From Ornithodoros turicata (Eukaryota; Arthropoda; Arachnida; Ixodida; Argasidae), in assembly GCF_037126465.1 (NCBI RefSeq), contig NC_088201.1, positions 191,001 through 255,000 of the forward strand: a stretch of 64,000 nucleotides of DNA, read 5' to 3'. Positions 1 through 11,600 of this stretch are shown piece after piece. The stretch's first letter is position 1. The number at the start of each line of letters is the position of its first letter. The notes below the pieces were generated by a model. That model was given only the letters and a program-made list of their open reading frames with translations, did no database searches and had not been told where the DNA came from. Made by a program: the position numbers and the translations under genes.

Positions 1-511
1 AACTGGCTGTTTTCCATTGGCTAGAATGCTGTTTTGTTTTGAGGTCGTAACCGTAGCATCAAGATTTGTCTCCTGTTACGATCTTAGAAAGAAAGTCTGG
101 GTTCATCTCCAACTAGCCCTTCAACGCACGCAGCCATGAGATTCTCTCTCTGTTTGGGCGTGGACAGTCGAGGCACAAATTTCGCTGCAACTCGTTTCAT
201 GTGCAAATCGTTGGATAAAATTCACTGACATGAGCTCCACCACACCCCTGTCAACTCCACAAGCTCATCAATCGCAAGAAGGCTTGACAAATTCTGTCGA
301 CATTTTCTTCAGCGCGGCTGGGCGAAGGAGACATTTCGCCTCGTTTAAATCGAGAAACCCATTCGTAAACATGTGTGTCGCTCAAAGCACCCTCCTTGTA
401 AGTCGTCTGTAGCATAACTGCCGTTTCTGATGTGTTTTTGCCCAACAGGAAACAAAATTTTACTGCCGCAAGTTGTTTCTGCAAATCAGCCATCACGAAA
501 TAGGCAAACAC
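1..511 (-). pseudogene. Decayed mariner-family transposase (N-terminal half)
   Basis: Reading the minus strand from 511, about 86 codons encode an N-terminal helix-turn-helix of the mariner type. It has the characteristic run KFCFLLGKNTSETAVMLQ followed by HVYEWVSRFKRGE. Beyond 251 the frame is broken. Shifted frames down to position 1 still show mariner-like pieces (MKRVAAKFVPRLS, then a GDE-like acidic stretch and SQW near the edge). The element is cut by the window start, so its far end is not visible. It is a dead copy with at least one frameshift and several stops. A host gene domesticated from mariner is unlikely given the decay. Confidence 0.75.
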
Positions 512-2129
512 ATTGAAGGGGTCTAAAAATAGAATTCACTGAAGCCGAACGCAGCATTACACAACAATGCCATCTGGTGCACTGATGCAAAACAGTTGGT
601 AAATCTGTTAGCTAGTGGTGGAAGCCCGTATTACAAGGAATCCGCCCTCACTAGAACAATTCTGGTTTCTTTTGGGTCCCCCTTCGTACAGGGTGTTTTT
701 TTTAGCCTTTAGAGAAATTTTATAAAAGGCTATGAGAGCAGTATAGGTGTAGTTTTCGCAGTTGAGTTCTACGGCAGGCGACATCTCCTCAAACAGGGCC
801 AGCCTTAGGCTGATTTGACCAATTTAGCCAAATCGGGCCCTACGCCTGACCTGGCCCCGCGAAGCCCAAAACGCAACTGAAAACGTAGATTTCAAGCGAA
901 GGCATCAGTAAACATGTGAAGAACCAAAGTGTAGAAAACTGCGATGAAACTGGCGTAGATCGACCAGGCGCAGCTGGGCCCCTTCGCCTTTCCTTGCTCA
1001 GGCCATGTGACGGTAGGAATACGAGTCTTGGGCTCCGTTAAAAACATGCTGTTTTACAGCCACTTGGTCCCCTCATTAAAAACGAAGAAGAAAAGGACAG
1101 GATGTACACGATGCGGGATAGACTCAAACTTTCTACGGATTCCCACAATCCAAGAAATATGTTTTCTGAACAGTATGGGCAACAGCAATTGTAACGAGCG
1201 TTGAGCGATGTGGTCCAGCTTTCCTTCTTTGTCAACTCTATTGCGCCCTCCCTCTTGTGGGTCATTGTTTCTTTGATACAGTTGACAATCATAATTGGGA
1301 GAGCTAAGTCGAGTGCTCTTGCATCGGGCGTCACGGAAGTGCCCAGGAGTACGAGTTTTAAATGCTTCACTGAATGCTTTTAAAATATTTAGTATTCAGT
1401 TTATCATGTTAAGGAAGATTTAGCTTAGCTTAGCTTCATCTGCAAGTGTTGTGTGTGTGACGTGGGATAAATGACCAAGGATTCTTCTTGGGACAAGAAT
1501 TGTCCAGCACGTTCCCAGCTCAGAGGGCTCCGCCAGATAAGATATTTCTTTTGGTTAAAAGAGAGTTAAGGGCCTGTGTGGCATTGTTAACCTCGACAGC
1601 CCATGTGGTGAAGTTTACTGGAATCGCGTATATGGCATTTCACCTTAAGTGAGTAGTGGGGGAGATGGAAATTCAATATAGGAACTCAAGGAGTTTTTTA
1701 TCAAGTTACTTTGTATTGCCTGTGTGGCACAGTTTCATAAGAATATGCAACAACTACTAGAATTATCACAAATACAAATTAAGATATTACTGTTTTATTT
1801 GATGGTGCTTGTGTCCTCGTTACATTTTAATAAAAACGCTCCATTTTGCAGATTCTCCATTTTGTACCAGAAGTGAACCAAGACTAAGTTCCTGCTTGTT
1901 CATTTGCAGGCACGTACGTCATGCCATGCCCGTCAGGAAAACTATTCTTATGTCCGTAACTCTATAGCAGTCGCCATTCACCCCCCTAGCACTTTTTTAG
2001 TTTATAATCTATTTTAAAATTATTTTCTTCTAGAATAGCAAGCCGACACTCTGTTTGGCTGACCTTTGCTTCTCTTATTTCTCTCTACTCCTTTCGTCTT
2101 CTAATAAATACTGAATAATAAAAAATAGA
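512..2129. other. Repeat-like DNA without recognisable gene
   Basis: No conserved coding segment is recognised. A CAGGGTGTTTTTTTTAGCC stretch near 687 resembles the end of a DNA-transposon MITE. An open minus-strand frame at 1038-1370 (110 codons) has no family I know. The missing downstream SRP72 exons are not visible here. Confidence 0.4.
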
Positions 2130-2548
2130 TGACTAATTACCCAAGGTTCATTAACTCTTTAATTAGGAAATATTGGGCAAAAGCGAGATGGCAGAATGAG
2201 AGACCATCCTCGTTGAAACCCATTCTATCTTTAAAAATGAAGAAAAGAGCGCGTGCCGTGAACTATCCATCGCTGAATTTCGGTACGCAAATGAGCCCAA
2301 ACAGAAAAAGCGTGCCTCGCAGACGGAACGCGGTTTACCTGGCCAGCTGAGCGGCACCTACTCCAATCATCTCCATCCCTCCAAATAAAGTGGCTCTCGA
2401 ACGCGAAGAGCACTGTACTCCTCCCTTCATTTGGTTAGCAAAGTTTGAGGATGGATATTTTAAACGAGGATAGTCTCTCAATCTGCTATCTCATTTTTGC
2501 CTCAAATCCCCTGATTAAAGAGTTAAGTAATAAATTTTAGGTAATTAT
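2130..2548. mobile_element. MITE with long terminal inverted repeats
   Basis: The left end (TAATTACC, then ATTAACTCTTTAATTAGG) is matched in inverse orientation at the right end (CCTGATTAAAGAGTTAAGTAA, then GGTAATTA). Imperfect pairing continues inward for roughly 90 bp on each side, including GAGAGACCATCCTCGTTGAA against its complement near 2470. There is no coding capacity. It sits just 3' of the last visible SRP72 exon, in intron sequence. Confidence 0.6.
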
Positions 2549-2854
2549 GCATCTTGTAGTTGCATACTTCGAGAGGATGTCTGCCTGGCCGTGGAACTCA
2601 ACTGCAAAAATGACATCTATGCTGCTCTCATAGCTTTTTTATTAAAAAATTCTGTAAAGGCAAAAAAAAAAAGCCCCATATATAAGAAAGCATTTCAGTG
2701 TGTTAACTCCATTGCTGTAACTACACTCTACCAACTAATGACAGTCAATACAAGGTCTGCTACTGAGAAGAAACAATATTAGAACAGATATGGTCTCTGC
2801 CAATAACAGAGAGAATAGCTGCAGCTCTACAATGGAGGAAGGGTAAATGCATAC

Positions 2855-2972
2855 CTTCAGCCTGATGCAGCTTCTGCAGTGCATCTGCATAGCATGAGAG
2901 ACTGAGTAAGATGCAGGCCTGGTTGTAGCACAGCTCGTACGTGTTGTCGCGCAACTTGGGAGCCCCTTTGGC
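2855..2972 (-). CDS. SRP72: SRP72 exon 6 (last in window)
   Basis: Encodes AKGAPKLRDNTYELCYNQAC and continues through ALQKLHQAE to donor AAG|GTATGC. Acceptor TTTCAAG is inferred from phase; a nearby CACAG would give the wrong frame. The next exon lies to the left of the window or was not recognised. Confidence 0.88.
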
Positions 2973-5900
2973 CTTGAAATCAATTTGAAAATAAACTCCT
3001 GTGAAGACACTGTTAGAAGCCGAGATACTCAGCTAAGAATCACAACTCTGATTCACCGTTAAAGGAGCAGAGCGAGCCATATCGAAAATATTTTCTGTTT
3101 CTCATGCATTATTTATTTATTTATATGCCTATTTATTAATGTGTACCCACCAACAGCCAAAGCCTAAGTGGTGCACTCTACACAACAAAAGATGACAAAA
3201 ACTTGCAGAAGGTCAAGTCAACACGCTTGATAATGCAGCATGTACGGTACTCCTCAAGTCGTGTCTTCATAAAAATATCAATATCTTGTATTGCAATCTG
3301 GTGAAATGTAAGCTGCAATGTAACCATTGGTGAAAGCAAATGTGCTTGGCTAACATTTAAAAAAAACTTGTCATTCTGCAACTCCAAAGTGGTACATGAA
3401 ACCGTACTGTTGAATGGGGCATTCCACCTGCCTCTTTACAATTTTAAACAAGAAAAATATTTTAGGAAGACATGACCCTGGGCTTAAGGTGAAAAGACGA
3501 CAACGAATGACACACAAGTGGACAGGACGAAGCTCAAACTCAATTCTACGGCTAAGCAAAGTAGTTAAACCAAGCTTCTGCAGCACCCAGCAATATTCAT
3601 AAAAACACCTTCTGTCATAAAACTTGTCAAACATCAACCATATGAAGCACATGCAAACTCAAGTCGAAATATCATCAGGCACCTATAAAGCGGTATAAAA
3701 CTTTTTTTGGTTTTGGAAGATTTGGTAATACAAAATATTGTGCCAAGTGAGTGTTTAGCCGATGCTACGATACTTGTTACATGCACATCCATCCTCAGGG
3801 CACTATCCCACAGCACCCCAAGATCACAAACAACATGTTCTCTCTCAATACAGACCGCGCCCAGCTTCTAAGTGTGCATCATAAAGTTCTTTTGAGTGAA
3901 CTTGATTATTTTTATTTTTCTCGCATTCAACCGTAACCCGTTGGTTGTATACCAGTCCCGCAATAACGTCAATATCGTACTGCAGTAGTAAAGCATCACT
4001 AGATTGTTTGATCTTCCTAAACACCTTCAGGTCATCCACATATTGTAAGCACTCAGAGTTTTTCACCTTTCATAGCATATATCATTTACAAATACAACAA
4101 AAAGCAGTGGGGCCCAAGTTTACCCCTGTGGGACTACTGAAACACATTCATAAGCTACTGAAAAGGATTATTATTATGAAAGGATTTGACTTGAGTTGAC
4201 GACTAATGCAAAAAATTTCTGCGTACACAATATTTTTCTCATAAAAAATGCACCTGAACATTTCCCGCTCAACTCACTCCGCAGGGTAAAACGAGGAAAA
4301 AAAACGTCACCAGTGAAGTCATTATAGTTCCAAGAGTGCCTGCTTGGCTTTTTCTTTTTTATTTCTTTCCCAGTTCTCCCTGTGCAGTAGATGATGTTTC
4401 TCTAAACCAATCAGCGGGCTGTATAGTAATGACATCAAAGCAACCCGGGCAGCTAGACCCAGGCGACTCAACGGCGGTGTTGCCACTGCTCCACACAGTC
4501 ACGGTTTTTAAAATCAAATTCTGCGATATTTATGCATCTGTTGAGTCAATCACTTCGCGTGGAACATTTTAATAGGCAGGATAAGCGCTTCTTTTAAAAA
4601 GACTGCGCTTAGTGACTCAAGTGCTTTATATCTTGAACACCTTCGTTGAAGGATTTTGGAGCAGGAGAATCACTTCTCGAAACTAATTTTTCTCTCAGGG
4701 ATACCTGACACCTGAGATAGTGATGGCTTTGTTTTTTCTTTTGGTGGTTGCCACCTGTATTGGAACAAAGCAGCTAGAGCAACAGGCAGTCCTGTTCTGG
4801 GCGGGGAGAATGCAAATGAAGCATAGTTCATTGTAGACATGTTCAACTAATTTTCCTATGTATGACAAACATATAAATAAATGAGCTAATCAATAAGGAA
4901 AGGTTCTCTCGTGGTGTCAACAACACAAAGCAGATAACTTTTAGCCAAATCTCATTTCAATTTAACAAAGTCTGCTTTTCCTTTTGGACAAAGTTCAAGT
5001 TTATTGGATAAAATCTTTTTTTTTTTCCAATACAAATTTTTTCCCATGTCCACTTAGCCAAACATAATTTCCTCCACTAAAATGAAAGTCTTGTACTTTA
5101 TTAATTGCTGTCTTTTTCTACCCTACTGAACTCTAGGTGGCCTTTTGCCATTGACAGGATCTAGAGAACTCTTTTGTGTGTGTGTGTATGTTGAGTCACT
5201 CTTACCTCTTGTTTCGTCTCAGCAGTTAAACAGGCAATGACGGCAGCTAGGTTGGTCTCCCTTTCTTCCTCATACTCGTCCTGAAACATGCCATCCATTA
5301 TTAATATTCTGTTTTGTACGCGTTTTTGCCTGTATGTCTTCACCTCGGAGTTCTTGATGAGGTCTCGGTATACATCGAAACATTCCTGGTAGTTCTCTAA
5401 CCTGTAGAGCTGGAAAGACCAACGTTGCGAGTTAAAACTCGACACACACGCAAATTAATGTCAATCAGTCGAACCTCGTTACAACGAAACACCATATAAC
5501 GAAATTCGTGATAGAGAGAAATAATTTGCATTCCCCGGCAGAGGCCCATAGAGACCAATGTATTTTAACGAAATAGTTTTTGGCCGCCGCCTCAATACAG
5601 CAAAGGAACGAGATAAGGTTTACGACCCCAAAGCCTCACTTCAGGGTCACAAAAACAAAGGGCGCAAGCAGCGTCCTGTTTCCGCAATGAAGGAAGGCAC
5701 GTGCAATTAGGGTCAGGACGGATCTGGTGTCTACAAAAGGAAGTCAGAGTCATTTATTTATTTATTAATACCCTCAGGGCAAAGCACTACAGAGGGGAGT
5801 GGTTTTACAAATGATCCGTAATGATTCTATGGAATGTTTCCGAGTTGGTACAAAATAGTGAAGATGGAAGGTGATTCCAGTCAATGCTTGTTCTCGGTAC

Positions 5901-8900
5901 AAACGAGTTTGAAAAAGCGCTAGTCCTGCAGTGAGGTATCCCTACTTTGTACTGATGGTCAATGCGGGATGCAAAGTAATGCGGAGCTGCGAGGAGGTCA
6001 TCCTTTAAAGTGGGATTGTGGAAGTATATGCTATGGAAGAGGGAAAGACGGCTAATTTTACGGCGTAAAGATAATGGCTGTAAGGATAATGAGACTTTCA
6101 TAGCTGAAACACTGGCTGTGCGGTGGTAGTTCGAGAAGATGAAACGGGTCGCGCTGTTCTGCACTGCTTCCAGTTTATGAATTAATGATGATTGGACTGG
6201 GTCCCAGACGGCTGATGCGTATTCGAGTTTCGGTCGCACAAGCGTCTTATATAGTGTCAACTTTAGGTTCACCGGGGCCAAGTAGAAATTTCTTCTTATA
6301 TACCCAAGAGCACGGTTAGCATTGTTGCAAATGTATTCAACATGGGCGCCCCATGAGAGGTCAGGTGATAGTAATACGCCAAGGTATTTATAACTGGTAA
6401 CAGATTGAAGATAGATGTTATTTATAAAGTAGCGATTGTTATGTTGTACTTTCCGAGAGATGGACATGTGCTTACACTTCGTAGGGTTGAGCGCCATACC
6501 CCATTGGCGACACCAAAGAGAAATTTGCGAAAGGTCAGACTGAAGGTTAGCTACGTCAGAAGGGCATTTCACTTGACGGTAGATTACACAATCGTCAGCA
6601 AATAATCAGACATGTGAGGAAACACAGTTTGTGAGGTCGTTGATATATATTAAGAAAAGAAGTGAGCCGAGGACTGAGCCTTGGGGTACGCCCGATGTTA
6701 CAGGAAGAAGACCAGAGTCCAAACCATTAGCAGTTACGTATTGCGCGCGATTAGTCAGGAAGGACCCAATCCATGTCAGTACCTGCTGGTCAATATTAAG
6801 ACTGCGTAACTTAAGAAGAAGGCGTGAATGAGGGACCTTAAAGGCTTTAGAGAAATCTAAAAAAATGCAGTCCACCTGAGACCCACGGTCCAAAAAACTG
6901 TGGAGATCATGTGTAAGTGATATGAGTTGAACAGGAAAATGCTTTACGGAACCCATGCTAATGTGGGGAGAAGAAGCGATGTGAATCTAAGTGCTCAATG
7001 ACAGATTTGAAGATAATGTGCTCCAGGATTTTACGAGGCACACTTGTTAAAGAAATTAGTCGGTAATTAGTAGCCAGATGTTTGTTACCTGATTTGTAGA
7101 CTGGAATCACCCTGCCAACCTTCCACTCGTATGGTAAGTCGCCGCTTATTAGGGATTGCTCAAACAGCTTTGATAAGATGATAGCCGAGTACATTTTAGT
7201 ATTTTTAAGAAACTTAGTGTTAATGCTATGAATACCGCATGATGAGGTAAGTTTAAGTGATTCGATGATTTTAGCAACGCCAGGCACATTAATGATTAAC
7301 ATATCTATAGGCGAGAAATTAAATTACATGGAAGAAACGGGCGGAACAGAGCTCGCAAATGTTTTAGTGAAAACCTCATTAAGGTAGTCCGGACACTGAA
7401 TCAAGGGGACAGGTTCAGCGCTGGGCTGCTGGAACTCGATCGCATGGTCATCCTTGTTCCTCAAGTTGGAAGGTTCGGGATTTTCCTTCTGAGGTTTCTT
7501 TTTCACGCTGGTTTTGAACTGTCTCGTTGCAGCCAAGCACAGAACAAAGGTACAGCAAGAGACGCAAGCCACCATCACGCACGTGTGGCGTCATACGTGA
7601 CAAAATCGGCCTAGATGATTTTCTTGACGGGAACAAACATGTCGTAGCAACGGAGAGCCTTACAGCAGATACACTGCCATAGACGTACTTAGTAGGTTTC
7701 AGGGATCTCAACACAATATTGGGTATGTGGCATAGTTTTACAGTTGTTACCTTATTTAGAACGGCGCAAACAATATGTGCAACTTGGACCTGACCTGTTG
7801 TCACTATTGGATAATGTTACTTGTGGCGTGCCTCAGGTAAGTGTGCTGGGGCCTCTTTTGTTCACTGTGTATCTTAATGATATTGTCAGTTTGAATGTGA
7901 ATTTCTATCGTATGCGGATGCCCACTGGGACATTCCATCACCGTTGGTCAAGACTCATGTGAAGGAAGACCATCACCTCTACATTTGGTGACTCCAACAA
8001 CGAACACCATGTTCGGCGGCCTTCTACCTCCCAAATTTCATAACGACCACCATCATGAGGCATCGAGTTCCACACACCTGCTGAGGAAGCAGACAATGGT
8101 ACTAGGGCCCGTCTCGTGAGCCACCAAGCACATCCTTCCACTGGGGACTCTTAATGGGAGGGTACGCTCTCTTCCGACCTGGCACCCTTCAGCTTCAACG
8201 CCCTGGTATGCCGCACACTCTCCAGGCCTCAACTACACCATGATGGTACAAACCGGTACCGTTCTATGAGCAACGCTCTCCACTACCAGTCTCGGTATGT
8301 CGCTGTCCTTACGTAGCTCGGCAACACTTTCTAGAAGACGGAAATGCCTCATGCTGCCCCTATTGTCCTGTTACCACATGACGGGTGCATCAGCACAACA
8401 CTCAGCGTACTGCACTGCCAACCACGATCGACCCGCTGCTGACGCTGCCACAAACTCAAGCCGTATGCCAAGCTGTCCATCTGCAGTCATCAACCGCAAG
8501 CACGGCTCCACGTCTGAGGGGGGGAATGTTGTGGCAGCCTGTAGACGACAAATCAATCCATGTGCCACTGTGCTGGCCCGTCAGTTTGACTGGCACCGTC
8601 CTAGCGTGAGGCCACGATCATCTTCCCGCTGAGACATTCCATCACTGCCGGTCAGGACTCGCGTGGAGGACCTCCCACTCCTCACCAGCCGCAGGATTTG
8701 AAGACTTCCTCTTCAAGATGATGAAGCTGAAGGAACGCCTTTTTTCAAAACCGTAGTCGCAGAAGGTGCATGACACCCCTGAAGAAAAGAACTTCTAGGG
8801 AGATTTCTGAAAGTGCGCTGGGAGCGGTGTATTGCTGTACAAGAGGACTATTATTTTGAGGGAGATTGCGGCTTTGTTTATTTACAGGCACGCCAGAAGC

Positions 8901-10525
8901 TCAAGGTCCCTGAGAATGCTCCTATGACTAATTTTTGGAAACGGAAGAACAAAGTGTAAATTTGTGTGCCATTTTGCCCCACCTTACCCTAGGTATGCTT
9001 CTGAGTTTCCAGGGTTTATTTTTTGGCATATTCAAATGGTGTTTTTTGGAGTTTATTGTTATGGTTCCAAAGTTTTTTGTCATTTATATTTTAGCAGTAA
9101 CAGAAGTAACAATGTTCATACGGCTTAGCCCAAAACTGTTTTCATGCACACATCCAGCTCAACACACAGAACATAGCTTTCAATTCCTATTTTGTAGCAT
9201 CCAGACTGTATGACAGCTGGCTTCACATATTTATGCCACTTATTATGCTTTTCCAAGAGATCTCTCAAGTGACATAAGCTTGAAACAGAACAGTACCTCC
9301 AACCTCTTGCAAGAATTCAAAGTTCCTACGGATCATTTTTCAAGGTGGTTCTGCCCAAAAATGCACATATTTTCCATGAAAAGAAAACAAAATGACTTCT
9401 AGGAGAGCTTCGTAAAATTATAGTTTTACAAAATTGCGTGTGAAAAATCAAATATATTGTAATCCTGTCTCTGCAGAGTTTTAAATATCGCCAGACTATT
9501 TAGGAAAAACAAGAAAACATGCACTTACCACCTGCGCCTTCAGTTCCTTGACTTTGAAGCTTGGATTTGGAATATTACCAAGTATTTTCCATGCTTCCTT
9601 GATTTTATTGAGTCTGTATAAACAGTAGGCCTTCTCAAAGGCAACATCTCTGGATGTAAAAAGTACATTACATATTATTTAGAGCTGCAGAATGACAAAC
9701 ACAGAAACCCACCCAACATGCTTTGAGTTCTGGTTGATTGTATCGAGGGCATCCTCGAAATTTCCCGACTGTATCTGTGATACTACTTTGCACTGAAGTG
9801 CCTTTTCTTCCATTGGAAAGTCATGAAGCACTGCAAGGAACATGAAAATATTACTCGTAATTATAACACAGAACAGCATTCAAACATGAATGAAGCCTCA
9901 GTTAGTAACCTGTCCGAAGGTTGCATATTGGAACTTGGCCGACGACCTGGTGGCCTCATGCACAGGGGCGGCGCGACAAATTACGGGCCCTGGGGATGGA
10001 TCATGGCCGGGCCCCATCCTCATGTCTATAACACAGTATAAAGTATTTCCTCATTGTACGATTACGACGGGCCTTGGGTCGTGCGGGCCCAAGAGGAACT
10101 GCCCCAGGCCGCCCCTGGTCATGGACGAGGTTTGGGGTTCGCTATTATGTCTGATATTATATAGCTTAAATTCAGGAACCTTCATGTGAGCATAATTGAT
10201 CCACGTACGCACCACTGCATAGTTACACCTTGAATTTACACTATAAACATTATGCGGATAAAATATCAAAATGAGACCACAATGAGGCCAGAGTGTAGTT
10301 CACACTGCTTTCAAACTGTTGTTGTGATTTTGTATTGTCTGCAGCAACATGCTTTTAATCTATTCATGCAAACTCTGGAACAGTTAGATTACATAGAACG
10401 TTGAGAAGTACTACATTACATTTGTCGCAAACCTTCAGTGCACGGTCGTATTCGCCACTTTTCCCATAGCGACTTATTTCCAGGTACATAGAAGACAGAA
10501 CATTACTTGCAGCTGGTTGAGCCAT
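2855..10525 (-). CDS. SRP72: SRP72, signal recognition particle 72 kDa subunit (5' part, six exons)
   Basis: SRP72 is the TPR-rich protein that, with SRP68, binds the SRP RNA and supports co-translational targeting of secretory proteins to the ER. Exons on the minus strand are 10525-10420, 9830-9713, 9649-9529, 5409-5344, 5280-5206 and 2972-2855. They join in frame (about 201 codons) and follow animal SRP72 from the N-terminus: ALQCKVV, FEKAYCLYRLNKI, VLYRLENYQECFDVYRDLI, ERETNLAAVIA and NTYELCYNQACILL are all family landmarks of the first TPR units. The start is the ATG at 10525, with A at -3 and G at +4. The known family length is about 670 residues, so roughly two thirds lies beyond the left edge. 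Introns carry MITE, LINE and LTR debris. Exon 1's donor and exon 6's acceptor are inferred from frame and alignment. Confidence 0.93.
3105..4145 (-). pseudogene. Jockey/CR1-like LINE reverse-transcriptase remnant
   Basis: In minus orientation the copy starts with a broken VPQG...APLLFVVFVNDI motif near 4120. It continues with LQYVDDLKVFRKI (the catalytic YADD position, here YVDD) near 4040, then VLWDSALRMDVHVTSIVASA near 3800 and C-terminal pieces to about 3180. It ends in an ATAAATAAATAA tail near 3110. Several stops and frameshifts make it non-functional. It is inserted in the SRP72 intron between exons 5 and 6, in the same orientation as the gene. Confidence 0.75.
4146..5205. other. SRP72 intron sequence, nothing recognised
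   Basis: AT-rich intronic DNA between the LINE remnant and exon 5. No conserved frame or clear repeat boundary is seen. Confidence 0.5.
5206..5280 (-). CDS. SRP72: SRP72 exon 5
   Basis: Twenty-five codons starting DEYEEERETNLAAVIA after acceptor GTTTCAG. Donor is GAG|GTAAGAG. With the 63-nt intron removed, NSE-DEYEEER lines up gap-free with the family. Confidence 0.92.
5344..5409 (-). CDS. SRP72: SRP72 exon 4
   Basis: Twenty-two codons, LYRLENYQECFDVYRDLIKN and two more, after acceptor CTTTCCAG. Donor GAG|GTGAAG opens a 63-nt intron (5343-5281) that is itself open and in frame. Confidence 0.9.
5466..5720 (+). mobile_element. pogo/Tigger-type transposon end fragment
   Basis: Starts CAGTCGAACCTCGTTACAAC and continues with ATAACGAAATTC. 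This is the terminal-repeat style of pogo/Tigger elements in arthropods. Only one end is visible and the far side is not found before the LINE at 5752. It lies in the intron between exons 3 and 4 of SRP72. Confidence 0.5.
5752..7590 (-). pseudogene. CR1/Jockey-like LINE: broken ORF2 reverse transcriptase and 3' end
   Basis: The minus strand encodes most of a non-LTR reverse transcriptase. Segments are the N-terminal part with WKVGRVIPVYKSGNK near 7120, DCIFLDFSKAF near 6865, SGVPQGSVLGSLLFLIYIND near 6680, LFADDCVIYRQ near 6585 (active-site aspartates intact), YKYLGVLLSPDLSWGAH near 6370, and a C-terminal region to 5805. Breaks: a frameshift between SPH and the HGFRK-like motif near 6957, and an in-frame TGA just before LFADD near 6606. 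The 3' end at about 5752 is an ATAAATAAATAA tail. No endonuclease domain is visible, so the copy is 5'-truncated. It sits in an SRP72 intron. Confidence 0.85.
7744..7925 (+). pseudogene. Second LINE reverse-transcriptase scrap, plus strand
   Basis: About 60 codons read YLERRKQYVQLG, then NVTCGVPQVSVLGPLLFTVY and LNDI. This is the palm-domain GVPQGSVLGPLLF motif with G changed to V. It stops just before the catalytic aspartates. It abuts an LTR-like remnant at 7928 and is opposite in orientation to the LINE at 5752-7590. Confidence 0.7.
7928..8690 (+). mobile_element. Internally deleted LTR-retrotransposon remnant
   Basis: GACATTCCATCACCGTTGGT at about 7930 recurs, diverged, at about 8633 as GACATTCCATCACTGCCGGT. 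This direct repeat suggests LTR 3' ends. The first copy is followed by TTGGTGACTCCAACAACG (primer-binding-site style) and an ATG at 8009. Upstream of the second copy a G-rich run (GAGGGGGGGAA) precedes TGTTGTGGCAGCC, which looks like a polypurine tract followed by an LTR start. No pol coding remains. Exact limits are uncertain. Confidence 0.4.
8691..9528. other. SRP72 intron 3 sequence, nothing recognised
   Basis: No conserved coding or repeat structure is identified between the LTR remnant and exon 3. Confidence 0.5.
9529..9649 (-). CDS. SRP72: SRP72 exon 3
   Basis: Acceptor ACATCCAG and donor GTG|GTAAGT. Encodes DVAFEKAYCLYRLNKIKEAW and on to KELKAQV, very close to the corresponding vertebrate segment. 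Confidence 0.92.
9713..9830 (-). CDS. SRP72: SRP72 exon 2
   Basis: Acceptor CCTTGCAG and donor GG|GTGGGT. Encodes EEKALQCKVVSQIQSGNFED and the helix after it, the first TPR of SRP72. Enters in phase 1 and leaves in phase 2, compatible with both neighbours. Confidence 0.88.
10420..10525 (-). CDS. SRP72: SRP72 exon 1 (start codon)
   Basis: Begins with ATG at 10525 and encodes about 35 residues containing EISRYGKSGEYDRALKVCDK, which matches the RYGxxGxxxRALK opening of SRP72. The donor used is T|GTAATG. An alternative AAG|GTTTGC upstream would break the frame with exon 2. Confidence 0.82.
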
Positions 10526-11040
10526 TTCGTTGGCGCACACGCAAACACCATGCGTAGATTTCTACGCGTGGCGTGGTTGGTTGTGCGGTGGCAGGCGAGA
10601 GGTTCGCATGTTCACCGTCAGACGGCCGTACAGATATTTCTCTTTCTTTTTTTTTTTTTTCTTGTACACAAAAGACAGTTAAATTTAGATAATTTAACTT
10701 TTTTTTTTAAAGACACCGAAAAGTGAATAGAAACCTATCGAAACTTTATGTTCAGCGAAAAGCTTGAACCTTCAAAAGCTCAAATATCAAAGAACTCCGC
10801 TGAAATCGCTGTAGTTTTTCTGTAATCGAATTTTCGATCATTGCATGTCCAGAAACCTAGTAGGAAACCGAGCAGTCGAGTTAAAGCAGTTAAAGAGTAG
10901 CAAGCCACTTGACTGTGGCTGACAACTACCCCGTACAAAGAAGAAGAGCAGTCTGTCAACAATTGCATCACCCAGCGCCATCTATCGAGGACGCGAGGAC
11001 GCTAGGTTAGGTTAGGTTACACAGTCCCGACGATAGCTAC
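10526..11040. other. SRP72 upstream region
   Basis: Contains the presumptive SRP72 promoter and 5' UTR on the minus strand, immediately upstream of the ATG at 10525. No TATA box is evident. A short run of three TTAGG-like units (about 11003-11017) precedes the LINE fragment. Confidence 0.4.
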
Positions 11041-11600
11041 ATAGGACGAATGTTCCGCCACATCTGGTACATACGCACTAAAACCTCATGGATCAAAAGA
11101 ATCAATGAAATAGATCGGATGTACAGCAAGGGATTGACAAGACAGAAAGCCAAAAGCGAAACAGAGTGGGCAAGGATAATCACCAAAGAAATGAACAAGA
11201 TAGAAGAAGAAAGGTGGCGAACCGCAACGGGTAAAAAGAAGAGCATGGACTTCTACAGTGAAAACAAAGATCAGAGAGCACCAGAAACGTTCTACAGGGG
11301 CGACCACAGAAGCGGACTCCTTTTTCAAGCCCGGACTGGATCCCTATTAACTAGACGACGAATACACGATTTGTTCCACTCTGACAGCGCGGAATGCACC
11401 ATCTGCAACACCGGGGAAGACGAGGACCTCCAACACATACTATTCTCTTGTCCGACACAGGAACAAACAAGACCGAAACCGGAACCAATGTCCTCGCTAT
11501 TGGGCTTTGGCAGCGACTACTCGACACAGAGCATAGAGCAGACAAAGCGCCACCTGGAAGCCTGGCAAAAAGCGTCAAGGGAAAGTTGACAATATTGTAG
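11041..11600 (+). pseudogene. 5'-truncated LINE ORF2 C-terminus with CCHC motif
   Basis: An open frame of 179 codons (11050-11589) encodes the C-terminal part of a LINE ORF2. Landmarks are LLFQARTGSLLTRRR, then a cysteine-histidine motif CTIC...EDLQHILFSC, then QTKRHLEAWQKAS before the stop. The same architecture occurs at 39.1-40.4 kb. The reverse transcriptase itself is missing. Known family logic: 5' truncation during target-primed reverse transcription. The clade (I/R1-like) is inferred from the C-terminal zinc-knuckle layout only. Confidence 0.75.

Noticed and set aside
1038..1370. 110-codon minus-strand ORF as an SRP72 exon
   Set aside because: No similarity to SRP72 TPR sequence. The opposite strand is equally open.
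11003..11017. TTAGG-like triplet run as arthropod telomere repeat
   Set aside because: Only about three imperfect units next to a LINE fragment. Too short for telomeric DNA.
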